Source of the DNA: Lasioglossum baleicum
Lineage: Eukaryota > Arthropoda > Insecta > Hymenoptera > Halictidae
Assembly: GCF_051020765.1 (NCBI RefSeq)
Contig: NC_134937.1
Coordinates: 16,546,947-16,610,946, forward strand
Direction: 5' to 3'
Length of the DNA: 64,000 bases
This document shows, piece after piece, positions 12,226 to 27,200 of the stretch (its first letter is position 1; each line of letters begins with the position of its first letter). The notes under the pieces are model-generated. The model did no database searches and was not told the DNA's origin. It saw only the letters and a program-made list of their open reading frames with translations. The position numbers were made by a program, and so were the translations under genes.

Positions 12226-15200
12226 GTGAGTACCCTTGACGATCCCTTCGACGACACTCGCCAGGAACGTTCAAATATTCAAGCACTATGCTCGCCGAAA
12301 GTCTTTCCACTCTCAATTAAGCGTAATTGACCGCCAGACGCCGATTCAGGAAAAATGAATGAAGACCGATCGGGGAACTGTCGATCTTAATACATTTTCG
12401 TAAACCCCACTGAGATTAAGGTTATCTCGAACTTCCTTTATCCTGGGTTCGACTCTCTAGACTTCGGGCTCCCTAGAGGGTCGCAAAGTGTTCTCTGCCG
12501 GGTCACCACTATTATTTTTAATTTCTACGCTTTTTATAAGAAACGATGGTTTTCACTTATTCCTACGGGGCTCATATGTCTACAAGACGCAATATCAATC
12601 TTTGACAAATCGAGAAACAGACTGAAGTTGAAATTCAAATACAAGATATCCAATTAGGTAGATGTTGTTACAGTGGAATTGCATTCTACAGAATGCATTC
12701 TTGGTACGTTCTTTCATACAACACGTTGTCATTGGTTTTTAAGAGCTATCTAATTAATTTTTGGATTGTAGATTTTTATGAAATTCTTTCATGAAATTTT
12801 TACTTCCTTGCGTTTCAAAGTCCTTAACCTCACGATGGTAGGACTTGGGTCCATTTTGACCCAGAGTTGCAAACATTCCAACATTTTAATTTTCTATTGG
12901 CCAGTTCAACTCTCTCTCTCTCTCTCTGTTTTCTTATCAGCTATTTTTATTAGACCGATAAGATTAATATTGATTTCAAACAAATAAATTCAAAAATATT
13001 TTTTTTAAATTATTGTGTACGCTTTTTGCGAAGATTAATAAAATTGCCATGAAAATAAAGTTTTAGTTTCTTTTAACACCAGAAGTAGCTAAAATGACGG
13101 GTTCGAAATTTTTTATTCACAATTACCGAGATTGCAGAGTATATCAACTGTTAAAAAAGTCTGACTAAAAATGTGGTATGTTAGAGGTTAAAACAGGAAG
13201 GGGTTGCAAGGTGTTTGGCAGCTGTAAAAAAGCCATGAGTCGAAAAGTTTGGGGGGGAGGGGGGACAATGCTCGGAACAGACAGGTTGTTCGCCTTAGTT
13301 TCTCATCGAAGTTACGAGAGATGTTCGAAGGCACGTACTTACATGGCAGGGTACGCTTGTTTACACTCGAGACCATAATTCTCGCGGTGGTAACAGGCTC
13401 TGTGCGTTTGGGGCGGCCGATAAAAACCGCAGAGGAATCCCGTTGCCTCGGGTTCTTGTAGCGGGTTGCCACGCATTAAACCACGGGCTTCTACTCGATT
13501 TCTGCACCGCGCCGGTCGCTTTCCATCCCATTGACTTCGGATACCCAGGCAAGCAGGGCAAGCAGGCAGGCAGGGCAAGCAAGGCAGGCCCGTAGAGAGT
13601 CACCCTCGTGTCAGGTAAACAGGCCGAGAAACTTGCAAAGTATCCGGTAAGAGTTCTGCCCGGGAAAGGCTCTCAGGTACTCGTTCGTGAAATCGAGCTC
13701 GAACCCGACGTCGTCTGCGAAACGTATTTCGCACCCTCCCCACCCACGCGAACTCCGTCGGAACCTGAAAGATGGATGGGGTTGCGCTGTTTCGGTCCGG
13801 GTTACATGTTTCGAGGTCTATGTACATGTGATATACATAACAGTTTTAGAAAGAAATAAATCCGACCGGCGAGGCGGCGGAATGTTTAATGGACTGGGCG
13901 GTGAGAAGGGGAGAGTGGGAGACTGGGAAACGTTTTTGTTAGACCCCCGATGGGGCGCGGCGCGAACCCAACCGGAATTCGAATTTATTGCGCCGCTTCG
14001 GTTAATGATAATCAAGCCGGACCATAATTGCCCTGTGACTCCTCCGATGGGAAGAGCAACTCCATTTTAGCGGCTCATCTCCGCTATTACAACTGGTATC
14101 AAACATAGCACATTACTATACAGACGCTAATCCAGCAAACTTTCTTGTTCTTAATTGTTTTTCTTTTTTAAACATTTGTGAACATGTTTGCCACGTTTTT
14201 CTGATAGAAATGATATCAAAGACGATACTGTTTGAATCACATTTGCTTCTATAATTTATAGAGTAAAATTTCAATTATCCGAACTGACAATATCTGTCTG
14301 TTTCATATGTAAGCAGTAGGGATGGATTTTTCGCAAATATCGTGCACATCTCTTGTACACATATCGAGACATTACTGCATATGGAGTTCCATTTTATATA
14401 TTGTGTTTCATTTTACAATCATGGTAGTAGCTAGACGTATTAAATTGATGTGAAAAATTATAAATAAGGTTTATATGCTTTAAAATAATTTTTCTGATGT
14501 CAAGTTGTGGCATTTTAAGCTCCTATAAATTTTCAGAATTTTTAATAATTAAAAGGACAGGTAAAATTGTGTGAGTTTCGCTAAAAAGTCCATGGAATAT
14601 TTGCAGTAGCTTGCTACAGTAAAGTTTCAGGCGGAAAATTTCAATTTATCTTAAACTTTATTGTGTCCAAATGTACCATCCACGTTTCACCCCGACAGAA
14701 ACACGATGTAATAAAGTTTTACGAAACTGAAAACTCTTCTGTAAGCTCAGCTATTACGTTGAAAATCAAAAACGAATCACGCCACAAGTATCTCTGGCTC
14801 AAAAGGGGTCGGAGGAAGCAACAGATTCCATCACGCCCACATCCTCAAATCCGCAATGACCCTCTTACCCATTCTCCGTGCACCCTTGAGCCCTGCCATC
14901 TCTACAAATACATATTCAAAGCGTACAAATCCGCCCATCAGCCGATCCGAACACGCGAGAAGGAATCTCGAAGAGCCGTATCGTGCCGAAAGTGATGTTC
15001 CGTTCCGAGCAACAGATACGTGTCGGGATTAATCCTCATGTAGCCATTCATTATTTTACGTTCTTGGATATGATGGGAACATATGCATACCAAATGCATA
15101 ATCATATAAAGGAAAAATATAGGCATGGAGGATTTGAATGGTGCAAAATTATTGTCTAATATGTTGACTGCGCATGTTATGCGTTTATAACAGAAATGTG

Positions 15201-18200
15201 AGTGAATATTTTAGATAAATTCAGGAACAGAGAGTACTATTTTATTGTCGATTTATAGAAATCCTTTAAACAGGAAGTACGTATTTAATTAATTCTTGTC
15301 ACGCATAATTCTTTTCCAAAATTATAATTTTACATATAGATCCACAATCTGCTATTAGATGGCAGAGTTGGGCATTAATCGATTAAAATTTTAATCAAGA
15401 TTGATTGATTAATGTGTACGATTAAAAAAGGTTGATAAAAATCGACAATTGATCCAATCGATTGATGAAGTTAATCGTCAGTCGTTGATTAAAAAAAGAA
15501 ATCACCGAAACATCGGAGACTGATTCAATCGATTGATGAAATTAATTGTCAATCGTTGATTACAAAAAGAAAACATCGAGAAATTGGAGACTGATTCAAT
15601 CGATTGATGAAATTAATCGTCAGTCGTTGATTATAAAACGAAATCATCGAAGAAAAAACGTAAAAGCACGTAAACAGAGTTTGTATTATAGACCAAATAC
15701 ACCTAAACTCAGTTTACATTTTTTTCAGTATTCATATAGTTTTGATTCCGTATTTCATTTCGAAATTTCAGCAGTTAATCATTAATCAATTATCCGATTG
15801 ACGATTACAATTGAAAGGAATGTAACCGTTAAGAAGAAATTTAACCGTAATTCCCAATTAACGATTAATGAGTATTTAATCGTTAACCTCAATGTTAACG
15901 ATTGATAAGTATTTAATCATTAATCTCAATTCACGATTAATAAGTATTTAATCGGTAACCGCAATTAACGACTAAACTAGGAGATTAATTGTTAATTGCG
16001 GTTAATTGAAGTAAAAATTTATTCTTCAATCGTTGATTAAATTTTCGCCCAACTCTGTCAGATGGTGAGTCGCGCAGAGTATCTATTATACAAATGCGAT
16101 GTTTATTGGTCGTTGGCTATCTTAATTCCGAATTCTTCCTACCAGCTGTGAGGGCTGTGCCCTTCAGCAACAATCCCCTCCTAAGGAATGTGATTTTTAG
16201 CGAATTGATTAGTGGGAGGGAAAATTGCTAGTGGCAATCTTGGAGGGTATTTTCCCGTTTCCTTTAGCCCCCAACTTGCTCGGCATGGAGATGGAGGACA
16301 GGACATAGGGTCACCGGAGGCGTACAAGGTTCATGATACGTCACTGCTATTGATTCACGGGAAGAAATCCTTCTTCCTGTGAAATGAGGTAATAAAGCAC
16401 TAAGAACAAAGAAGTCACGTCCGTGTCGTAAAGCTTGACTAAATGAAATTAGTATGATCTTAACGAACGGCTGCCTGAACGCCAGCAAGCAGATTCGCGT
16501 GGCTGGGTGGCCCGTGGCGATCGCAGACAATAAGTAACGATTGGCAAAATATAAACGGTGTTGATCCGACGAAAGCTAGAGCACCGGGTAGGAGTGAGGA
16601 GGAGGGACGTCGCGCGTCGGCCCTCCTGCGGTGAGTGAACTTGTGCGTCGAACCGCGTTGATAAATTCGCGGTCGTGTTAAGCGGGCCAGCCGTTCGTGG
16701 AGAGCACGAGGGCCGGCTGGAAGGGCTGCGGGGCAGTTAAAGCGCGCATAAATTGCAATGTTAATGTTGCCTGCGATACATAAACATGTTGTACGTCGGT
16801 TGGATTGCGGTCTGGCCGCTCTGCGCGGGCCTAGTCTCTGCACGCGTAGCGCCGGGACTACGCACACAGCCGCGCGTGCACGCACCTCGAGAGGGGACAC
16901 GCGTTCGGTTTCGCGTATTCGAGTGCGTGCACACGGATGGAACCGACCCGGTGCAACGCCACGCGACGACGCACGCCTCGCCTCGCCTCGCCTCGCGTGC
17001 ACAAGCCTCGACATGGCCGACTCGCGATATCGTCGGCGAGAGGGACGAGGCATACTCTGAATTCTTGGGCCTGGTAGCTAACCAACGCGCTCGAGAATGT
17101 TAGGCCCCTTTTTATCGCGGTTGGATCGTAATGGTGTGAAGTCGTTTCTTGATAATCTTAATTGGGCAGGTGGGAAATAATGAGATTTTTGTGGACTCTG
17201 AACTATCTAGTCCGGGATTTAGCTACTAAAGTAGTTTTTGTACGGCGATTGCTTCTTCGAGGTACAATAGCTTCTTTAAGTCAGCTTCCTTCACCTAGAT
17301 GCTAGATGTTTAGTCCTCGGGTTAGCAACTGAGGTATCTTCTTTAACACGTTCACTATCGGGCGTACTTTATTGGTCTTCCCTCCGACATGCAATAGAGT
17401 CGCAATACGAAAAATATTTTGTAAACATATGATGAATAATATTACCTACAATGCTGGTAATGTACATTTTTAATTTTCGAATATTAATACTTCAGGGAGA
17501 AATTATGAAAACCGAATGTAACAAATATTCTTCATGCTTAAAAAATGAAAGGTCTTTCGTCTAATATAAAGATTGAAACAAAGTTAAATCGACATGGAAT
17601 GTTAGTAAATGGTGTAAACTAATATTTCTAGGCACCGATTAAGAGAAATTGGGGTGGCACCAGATAAGCCATTTTCAGAGAAAAATACAATTAAAACAGA
17701 TGAGTACATCGGCCATAAAAAGCACCAGCAGCAGAAGTCAATGTGTGACTATGGCTCACAATGTTCCTCCCGTTTTTTGCTCTTTTACTTAGACAAGAAC
17801 TATGGCCCGACTTAGCTACATGAATCACCTAATACAGTGCGTGGGAAAGAGGGAAAAAAGGTCACTTTATTTTGAGAATGATGTGCTCAGTGCAGCGCTC
17901 GATTCGCTCATTTCCTTCCTGCTTTGGAGATTAATATTTAACACGTTTTACTAACAGGTTCTCACGACTAAATACGTTCATGATTTTAAACGAAAATTTA
18001 GTTATCTATTATCTCTAAAAATAAATGTTTCGTATACTTTACAGTAGAATGCGTACGTTTTAGTCAGACGTAAAAAGTACAAAACGATCTTATCGATTTT
18101 CGCATATACATATAAACAAATCATGAAACACTTTCAAATGAAAATGTTGTATGCAATTAATAATCAGAGGAAGGACAAAGTTTTAGTGAATGCCCTCTCA

Positions 18201-21200
18201 TTAATTGCAGTGATATAAAACTAAAAAATTCTGTAATGGAATGATATATGAAAACGACTGTGACCAGTGGAAGTTAACCAATTTTTTTACGGCTTTTGAG
18301 AGAACCGTACCAGATCTGCAAACGTTGACCCTATCGTACATTTTTCCCGGCGTGTGTGTTATCAATCTAGTAAAATGTTAAAAGGAAGATCAATATGCAA
18401 ACTAATTCACACAGACATAACAGTCGGGCCGAATTGTGTGCATAACTGAACTCGTATGTTCAGAGTAGTATGATACAACTGTGAACACTAGGCGGGAACA
18501 TTCACCGGAGGGGAATCTCGTCCATAGTAGAGAATCGTTACGCGAAAACCCTCTTGCGTTATGGCATTGTCATCGGTCCGTTACCTCCCTGGAACCCCGG
18601 CGACCCCTCCTTTCCAATTATCCGCAGATCCATTAGGTACGCGCACGCCACTGATGAAATTGTCGACGTATTAACATAACCGAAAGACAATTAAAGCGTT
18701 ATGGCACGTCTCGCGGCCGGCATACCTCGCTGATTTTCGGTTGGCTCGCCGGAATTTCACGGTAGATGGCATCTTAGGTGTGCCCGGAATTTCGAGTAAT
18801 TTTTAAATTGCAATGAGTCAGTGGTATTCACCGAGGGACGCGGACGCGTCACGCTTGGACCTAGCCTCTCAGCGGACTCCAAAATTTTCCGGTAATTCGA
18901 CAAATTTCTCGGTAAGATTAATTTCGCTTAACTCGACCTTTTTGGAGAAACTAAAAGTTTCGTACCCACTCGCATTTTTTTTATCAATATTAACTAATTA
19001 CTTAAGGAAAGCAAACAGACACATATTGATTTAAACCGCGTATGTGTACAGTGTACCGCGTGCATAGATACATGTGAAGCAAAGGAACGCGAATAAAAGA
19101 ATTTTATTTGAAATGGATTACAACTTGCTAATTACTCAAGTAGAATTCTCCGGGTTCCGGCCTCCGGAAAACGAAGGCAGAATTAAGCAATCCTCGTTAC
19201 GGCGCGTTTCCACGAGACGGAAACCACGGGAAAAATATTCCCGTCCGCGAACAACGCTGAATTAATATCGCCTTGAGTTTCGAGCACGACACCGGCCCTT
19301 AAGAAAGGATTTTCTCGATAGTCGGGTTGGCCCGACAATTGCGATTGAGAGAGCAATCTCGAAGGGGGTTTCAGCCCTCGGAGGGTGCACTCGAGAGTTC
19401 GGGGATATGGTGTTTGCTTTTGCGGGCAGACTTATGAAAATACAGATCCACGGGACAGATTGACGGGCAGAGCCGAGCTGTTGGAGCCCGAAAGTCGTGG
19501 ATTATTACGGCCGACGTCGACGTCTGACAGGCCTGACGTCCTTTCAGCGCGTCAGCCTCGACGACTGGTCCGATTGCAACCCTAACCGCTCTCGATACCA
19601 ACGCCGGGTTAAGTCGATTGCACTTGAGATGATTTAGCCGGGGATCGTTAAAGACGAGAAGACATCGGGCAGCTCGCAAGTCCGCGTGTAAACTGTCGCT
19701 TCTGGCACGTGATCAAGCACGGCGAGATCGAGCCGCGGAACGGGGTAAGAAACAGATGTCGGGACACTCGCTTGGGAATGTTTACGCGGCGAGGATTTTA
19801 TATCCGAGAGACATACGACGCACACGTGTACCGGAGCGCGGCCCCCTTTGTCGTTGCCAGCGATTCGACGTTTAAACAAACTCCGCGAAAGTAGCGTTGC
19901 AGTGTTAATGACGCCGCGGGATGCACAAAGGGATGACGGATCGCGACGATCACCGTGACGTGTGATTCCCGTCCGCGGACTGTCGCGAAGCCTTAGAAAC
20001 CCGCGGAGTTTATTACGCGGCTCTGCGAACATCGTTCCAGCGATTATTTCATGCTGCGAGTGAGAAACAGTTCGCTTATAACTGGAACGCGGATTCTTTT
20101 ACGATCGGCGGGACGTCTACAGATTTTATGGGACCCGCCAGGATTTTTGATGTGAGTAATAAGTGCTAGATAGATCTTATACATATTTACAGAATTCCTG
20201 ACACGTGAACGATATTTTTGTGAACATCGGTGAGACAATATTGAGCCAATGGCGAAACTGTTTGTGTACTTAATTATTATTTTATATAAATTTTATATAG
20301 AGAATATTTGTGACATTTTTCTGATTAAAACAAAACCGAACGCGTATAAAAAAATATTCTTCAGGGATGATTCCTTCAATTGTTATACGTAAAAACTACC
20401 CTTTGAAATATAGTTAGTATAACTTTTCCTTAAATATTCTATATATTTTTATATTATACTTTTTATCATATTATACATATTATATACTTTAATTAAACCC
20501 AGTGTAAAAATGGGACTAGAGATTGACATTGTTTAGGGGCTACGAAATTCGATAGAGTTTGAAAGCGCAGCCAGTAATTGTTGAAACCTATATACATATA
20601 TTGAAATGAGAGCTGAAATAAACGGTGCCACGAAAATAAATACAGGCTAAGTGTCAGCCAGAAATGCTTTCAAACCTGGCTGGAAATGTGACTTGAGATT
20701 GACGTTGCCTAGGAACTACAGAATTAGACACAGCGTTAATTCCATCAGAACTCTTCTGCGACCGCGACTTCTGTCATTTCGGGCTGCAGCCGCAGAAGTA
20801 TCGTGCACGAAATCAGCGAGCAAACTTTACCGCGAGTATTTTCAATTAGCGTGGTACTCGCTCACGGAATCACGTCCCCGTTTCCCGCATCACGGGGAGC
20901 GTAGAGCACGACATCAAAGTCGTACGATGTCGCGATTAACAAGCTCCGCGAGGCGAACTCGGTGCGATATTCCATGCGGCCGAGGTCAGAAACATAACTC
21001 TCGCCCCGGAGCGACGTGGCGAGGTTCGCTTTTGATAAATCCAGGCCACGAAGGCGACCGTAACACATGCTCGCCACGAGCCCCGCGTACCTACAAAAGG
21101 GGTTGGAGCCTCGACCCCTGAGGAGTGAGCGAGCAACTCGCTGCACGCAACTCGAGACGGTGATTCCACGACTGCGGGGATGGGTCACGGCTGAGGGGAG

Positions 21201-24200
21201 GCTAGGAAAGGGTCCGTTATACCGTGCAGAGGGGTGCAAAAAGACTGGGACGTGGCGAGGCAAGACGAGGCAGGGCGAAAGGGAGGCGAAAGGGCCATGT
21301 AAAAGTAGTACTTCCGTTTCTCCAGCCGTCCCGGCGCCAGGGAGACGAGCATGCGCGAGACACGCGTTATCTTCCGCCTGCAACCGCTGTTTGTTTTTCC
21401 TAAAAGAGACGAAAATGGCTCCCCGGCTCCGACAATACCCGGGGAAAACGGTGTTTCGCTGCTCGTAGCTCTTTCGAAAGGGTGAATGCGCTGTGCCCTG
21501 GAGACGGAAAGAGGGAAAAGCGGACCTTCGTCTTCGGTGTCATCCGACAAACATTCATTCTAATTTCGCCAGGGCCTAGATGAGGGATGGGGAAAGAGGG
21601 AAAACACCGGCAGGTGTCCACCTGCTAATTCCGTTGAGTAAATAAAACGCGGCGGTCGTTGTCATAATACGGCAATTACCGAAGAGCGCGTAAGCTCCTC
21701 CTTTGTTTTGTTTGCCAGCGGCGCGGGTAACGTTTAGCTGAGTAATTCCGAGTAATACTCCGCGGGAAAGCAAACGTCTTCTCCGGTTCCGGGAACGCGC
21801 GTTATTCCTGGCTGAATCCGCGGTGAAATTTTGGGATTCCGATATTAGCCGCGCCGTCTCCCGGTGAAAAATAGTGATTCGTAAGTGAGGCTTGATTTAT
21901 GCTGTAATACCGTGCCGTAATAAGGTGGGGCGCTTAATATGTTTTTCACGAAAGACCCGGCGAGTAATTAATTTACATTCACGCCCGCGCGGAGGAGGAA
22001 AACAAGGCGAGAGAGAAACGGGCAGTGGCGGCATGGCGGCACGGCGGCGGCGGCTGCCTGGCCAGAACCGCCGACCCTTGTACATCGTCATTAATAATAA
22101 TTGTAGAGTTAACAAAGGCGGACCGGGGCGGAATTATTAAATCCGGCGAGATAGAAAATCTCGTTGCCGGGCTTTAAGCTGATCCTCGCCAGCCCCAGCC
22201 ACGCCAGTCTTTCTATTTCTTTCGCGTGGCACTGCATTCCTGTCCTTTCGCTTTTAATTCGCTTAATGTCTTCTCGCCACGGCCGCTGACTAATTTTTTA
22301 ACGAGCCCGGATTCGCGATAACTCTCACCCCCGAAATCCCTGATATTTTCGTTTGCTGCTATTCATTATTTAAGTCACCGAAATCAACTTATCCCCCGGA
22401 CGGATAATGCCTGGTTCGAAGTTCTTGGTTGTCGGCGCATTCCGCGGCTTCGCTGGAAGCGCGGAGCGGAGAAGTCGTCCTCCCCGGAGAAAGGAGCGGT
22501 TATCAATTTGACAGTGACACGGTTAAGAGAGGGAGAAGGAGGACCAGGTGACGGAGGGTGCAGGGAAGACGACCGGCAAAGGAGGGGTTGCGAAGGCATT
22601 CAATTTCCCTCTTCTCGCGGAAGGAGGGCGGCACACACCCTTCCGTTCGGAGCTGCCACTCTGGGAGAGTTATGGTCGCCGAATGAGTGGCTGGGGCGGG
22701 CCAAACGTCGCATAACTTACTTCTTCTTCTTCTTCTCTCGTTCCTCTGCTCTTTTCCAGGATGTCTATAAATACGAGGATCGAACCTGCCTGCCCTGCCA
22801 CCGGCCGACACGAGTTCCTTCGTTGTCCTTCCAGTTGGGGTGCACCCACTAACGATTATCGTTTAGATGATAATTTAACGGGGGACATTCGGTCAATGAC
22901 GCGTGCCGATCTTTTCGGAACCTTGCAGAATTGTATCGGACAACCACGAATTTTCCTCTGGCTGGTGGAACTAATTTTGTATTTTAATGGAGGAGGACTA
23001 TCAGGATTATTCTAGTTGTACCTTTTCCGAGATCTTCATGTCACTATGTTTGACAAGTACCTCAAGGGGTAGTTCTTGGAGTCAACGTGAGACGAAAATA
23101 ATGAATAATGTTATCATGAAATTGTTATTTTTAATTTTCTTTTTTTAGATCGACTCGATTACTACTTAAGAGAACACCCTGTGTATTTGTAACAAAATAT
23201 TCCTTAAAAATTAATGTTGAAATATCACCAGAAATTTTAATATTTTCACTTGGGAAAAAGCCGTCCTCTTCGATTCACCCTAATATGATAGAACAGTTAT
23301 TATTAGACTGCGGATCTTTATGCAAAATAAAAATGTTTTGGATTAATTGCACGAAGCAAAAGATAAATTGAAATTTCTTTTGTTTCTTATTAATATACAT
23401 ATTGACGTGCTTCAACTGTTTTAATTTCTTTACTGTATTAAATTGCACCAACTCGTTTTTGCCACAAATGCATAAAAGTTAGTCTAGTTAAAAGCAGCAG
23501 TCTAGTTATTGTTATTAATTTTGTTTTAATCTTTAGATAAGTATCATATATGAAACCTGAACCTTTCGCTTTTGTCATAAATGTATAAAATCCGCAGTTT
23601 AGTAATTAATAACGTTATGTATCAGCGCCTGAACTTCATTTGCAGAGAATTTCATTTTCTCGTAGTATTAGCAATATTAATGTATTCGTTTTACATACCA
23701 CTGTAAAGGCTTTTATTAGCTTCGGAGAGATTCCATTGAAAAGAAATAATTTATGGGTTCTCGTGAGACGTCGCAGCCGCAACGTGTTACTGCAATGGAC
23801 AAGTTCTTGTTCCGTGGAAACTTCCTATTGTTGGGTTTCAGTCCTCATCTTGAAGCATTTGCTCCACTTGGAGGAAACTTCTCGTATTCAAGTTCGTTTG
23901 GTGTTCGAGAGAGTAGTCTTTCCTCTGTCGGGGAATAGTAGAGAGTGTGTTATGGTTGCGCGTCGGGTCCCCAGCCACAAGTGGTGTGTCCAATCTCTGG
24001 CTTTATTTTTCTTAACTACACTTGAATTACTAAAGCCGAGGTGTTTGTTCGAACGCGTCTCGTAATCTCGTGACCGTGTTTTCTTTCCTCCCGCTGTTTC
24101 TTCGCAACGAGGCTACCCTCTCTAATCAGTCTCTCGAAAACCTTTTCTCTCCGTTAACGCAGCTTTTCTTCCTTTCCTCCCTGGTTCGCTCCTTAAACAA

Positions 24201-27200
24201 ACCCGCAGTCTCCAACGTGACATTCAACTTAGGAACTGCTCCATTTACGTGATGCTTATTCGAAACCGTTCGGCACTTCGTTTATTTTCAGTGTCACTGT
24301 TTGACTTCGCCATCTGGAAACCTGACACAGATGTGTCCATTGGAATTTAGGATTTCTGAATCACCCAGTCATTGTGTGCACTTCGAATAATCTTGTTATT
24401 GGTGATACGCTGAACATACATCGTTCAATATCTAGATTTTTGTTACTGTTCCTTCAAAAAATGAACACAGTGTTATCGTAATTTTTACTGATTAGAGAAA
24501 CGCTCTAAATGGTAGGTTGCAAGCTAAAACTGAATGTTCCTCTTTTTTCAAGAAAATCATGCGATTAATTAGAATATATTTATTATACTACATTTAATAT
24601 ACAAAAATTTTAAGTGTGACTCAAATGAGCTCAAATGTTGTTTGGGACAAAATCTCTAGATTCTCCAAAATTTATAGGGCTGAGTGCTTCGAATAGCAAG
24701 TACTTTATTCCCACGTGATGTCGTATTGTATAACCACGTACGAAGTACTTCAGCGTACAAAACTTCAATTACATTTCTACTTTACATGCAGAAAAATTTT
24801 AGTGTAACATCTGCCTTGCAATTCACGTAGAAAGATACGATTTAACTTGAAGAATCCCGGAAAAAATGTAATTAAAAGCCGATTGATTCCCGACAGGCTC
24901 GAATACTACGGTCACAAGAAGATCCCGAACGCAAGCAATAAAAATCGCATTTCTCGTTGAAAGGATTACGTTGTAGTCGTACAGTGTTAGCGTTCACTGG
25001 CCGTTCGCAAGGAGGGGGTGGACGAGGAGGAACGAAAAACCAACGGGGCGAAATTTCATGCGGCAAAAACGGTGTTGTACGCGCGTCGCTTCAACTCCCG
25101 GGAACAAGTGCCTCCATGTAGAGAAGTTAATTACCAGAAATAAGCGGCCGTCGAGTCGTAAAACTTGCGTGAAGCCGCGACTTGCCGGGAACCCGCGTGT
25201 GTATCTCGTTAAAAATTTATTTACGAGGAAAGTTCACCGCCCGTATTAGAACCTTAATTTCGCGAAAAGTACTGGCTCGATATGTCCTCCAATCATTCTT
25301 CACTCTCCACGCTGGTCTTCGACATGGCTTCTATCAGCATCAATACCGCATTGTTAATATCCATTATTTTTTAGAAACGAATTCATTCTGTTACAATTAG
25401 AAATTCTCTTTCGAATCAGAAAATTGATTAAAATGTATTCTGAATTGCGAATTTTCAGTCACAAATGACTTTTTACTCATTTTCAAAATTAAAATATCGT
25501 TGACCCTTGTATATCACTTCCTTCAAACAGGTTTCATACACGTTTGAGCGAATTTAGTAACACGCAGCGCACCGCGACTCCGAATTTTCGCAAGCGATCA
25601 TCAAGGGCGAATTTTATTCCGCAATGATCGCGAGTTCTCGCGATTCCTCGTGCTTATTTCGAACGAAACACGGCCCGTAGTTCATCGGGCTTTCATTACA
25701 CGTCTCGAACGCGGCTTCCTCGCAACACGCAGCCCAAGCAGCTCACGATTATGGCCGACGCGATCGGACCCCGGATACGTCGTACGATTCTTCGTCGGCG
25801 ATAATTGCGATACCGTACCTCGCGATACCGAGAACCGCTTTTCAATAACCAAGTCCGAGGCGCGAGAAACATTTTCGATCATCCGAAATTACACGTCTGA
25901 TTCGGTCGCCGTACTGCACACGATCGTGTATCACGCGACCGGACCGAGCAGCCTATGTGAATAAAAATGAACGACAGTCCCCGAGAAGCATCATCAAAGC
26001 GGATCAGATTTGTTTATCGAGCGCGATCACACTTCCCGGGAATCGGGAAATAATATACGCTCGTTTAGCGGGAAACCGTGTTACGAAAGAAGGGGTTCGC
26101 AGTTCGGGAAACTCGATAAATCCGGCGCGGCGGAATGGCGATGAACGACAGCTGCTTCCTGAATCCGCTACGAAAATTGTCGATGATCGTCGACTGGCTC
26201 GTTAAAGTGCGCACACCTCCAGCATTCGTGAAGCCTGGCAATTACTTTTATTGCTTATACAATTTTACTACTATTTTACCGTCTGAGGTTAATGTACCGC
26301 ATTTTTATTCTTACTTCACCGCTGTACATGGAAATCGCATTTAGCTCCAGATCGTTTCTATCTGCCTCTAAAAATGCTAATTTAGACACTTGATAAAATG
26401 TAAACCTGTATGCATGAAAATATGTTTCAGAAAAGTGCTAAATTAATATACTATTTACTGTTTCTAAGCGACGAGAATCTTTTATGTGGCATTATTAAGA
26501 TTTGTCTCGTTGAATGTGTCAAAATTATTATGGCAAGCGATTGCCTTCGTTAAGCGAATATTTCCCCAGGGAAAGGAACAATTTTATTTTTCATTAAATT
26601 TAATTAAGAATGCAAAGAAACTTGTATTTGTATATTAATTTTGCTACCGTTGATCGACTTGACTGAAATAATGCAGATTGTATGTGAACGGATTCAGCCC
26701 CTAACGAAACACGAAATATTTTTGAACAATAATTACTGGTCACAGTTGGAAAAATTTAGGTTGCCGCGATATGTTCCCCGAGAGGCATTCGCAAAGATAT
26801 TCCCATGATATGATTAGCGGCGCGCGATCATATCGAACAATTGAAACGTACGAATGATAATTACGCTGCTAGCGAACGAAAGAGCACGGCGGAACGAATA
26901 TGGACGTATATATAATCAAAGCAATTTCCTTTGTTTGCAGCACAATGCATCGCTCCCCTGGGGATGGAATCTGGTGTGATTCCCGATGCAGACATCACAG
27001 CGAGCTCGAGTTTCGATAGCGGAAACGTCGGGCCACATCGCGGACGGTGAGTGAATTACCGTGTATTACCGTCTCGTTTATGGAGCGCATTATGCAGATG
27101 CGATGCAATACGCATTCGGAAATATGATAAAATTAACCCCTTTGTGAGCAACGTGGAACAGAGATGCAATTTCCCGAAATCAGCGCGCTTCGTTAAGTGA

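Larger units (their letters stand above)
12226..26940 (+). other. Ddr intron 1 (14.7 kb, phase 1)
   Basis: Bounded by GTGAGT and TTTGTTTGCAG. It contains the 695-bp hAT-type element (15363-16057), a miniature element (23304-23504) and CpG-rich blocks around 16590-17060 and 20700-21600, including a short GCCTC repeat near 16976. No internal gene was recognised on either strand. Confidence 0.8.
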
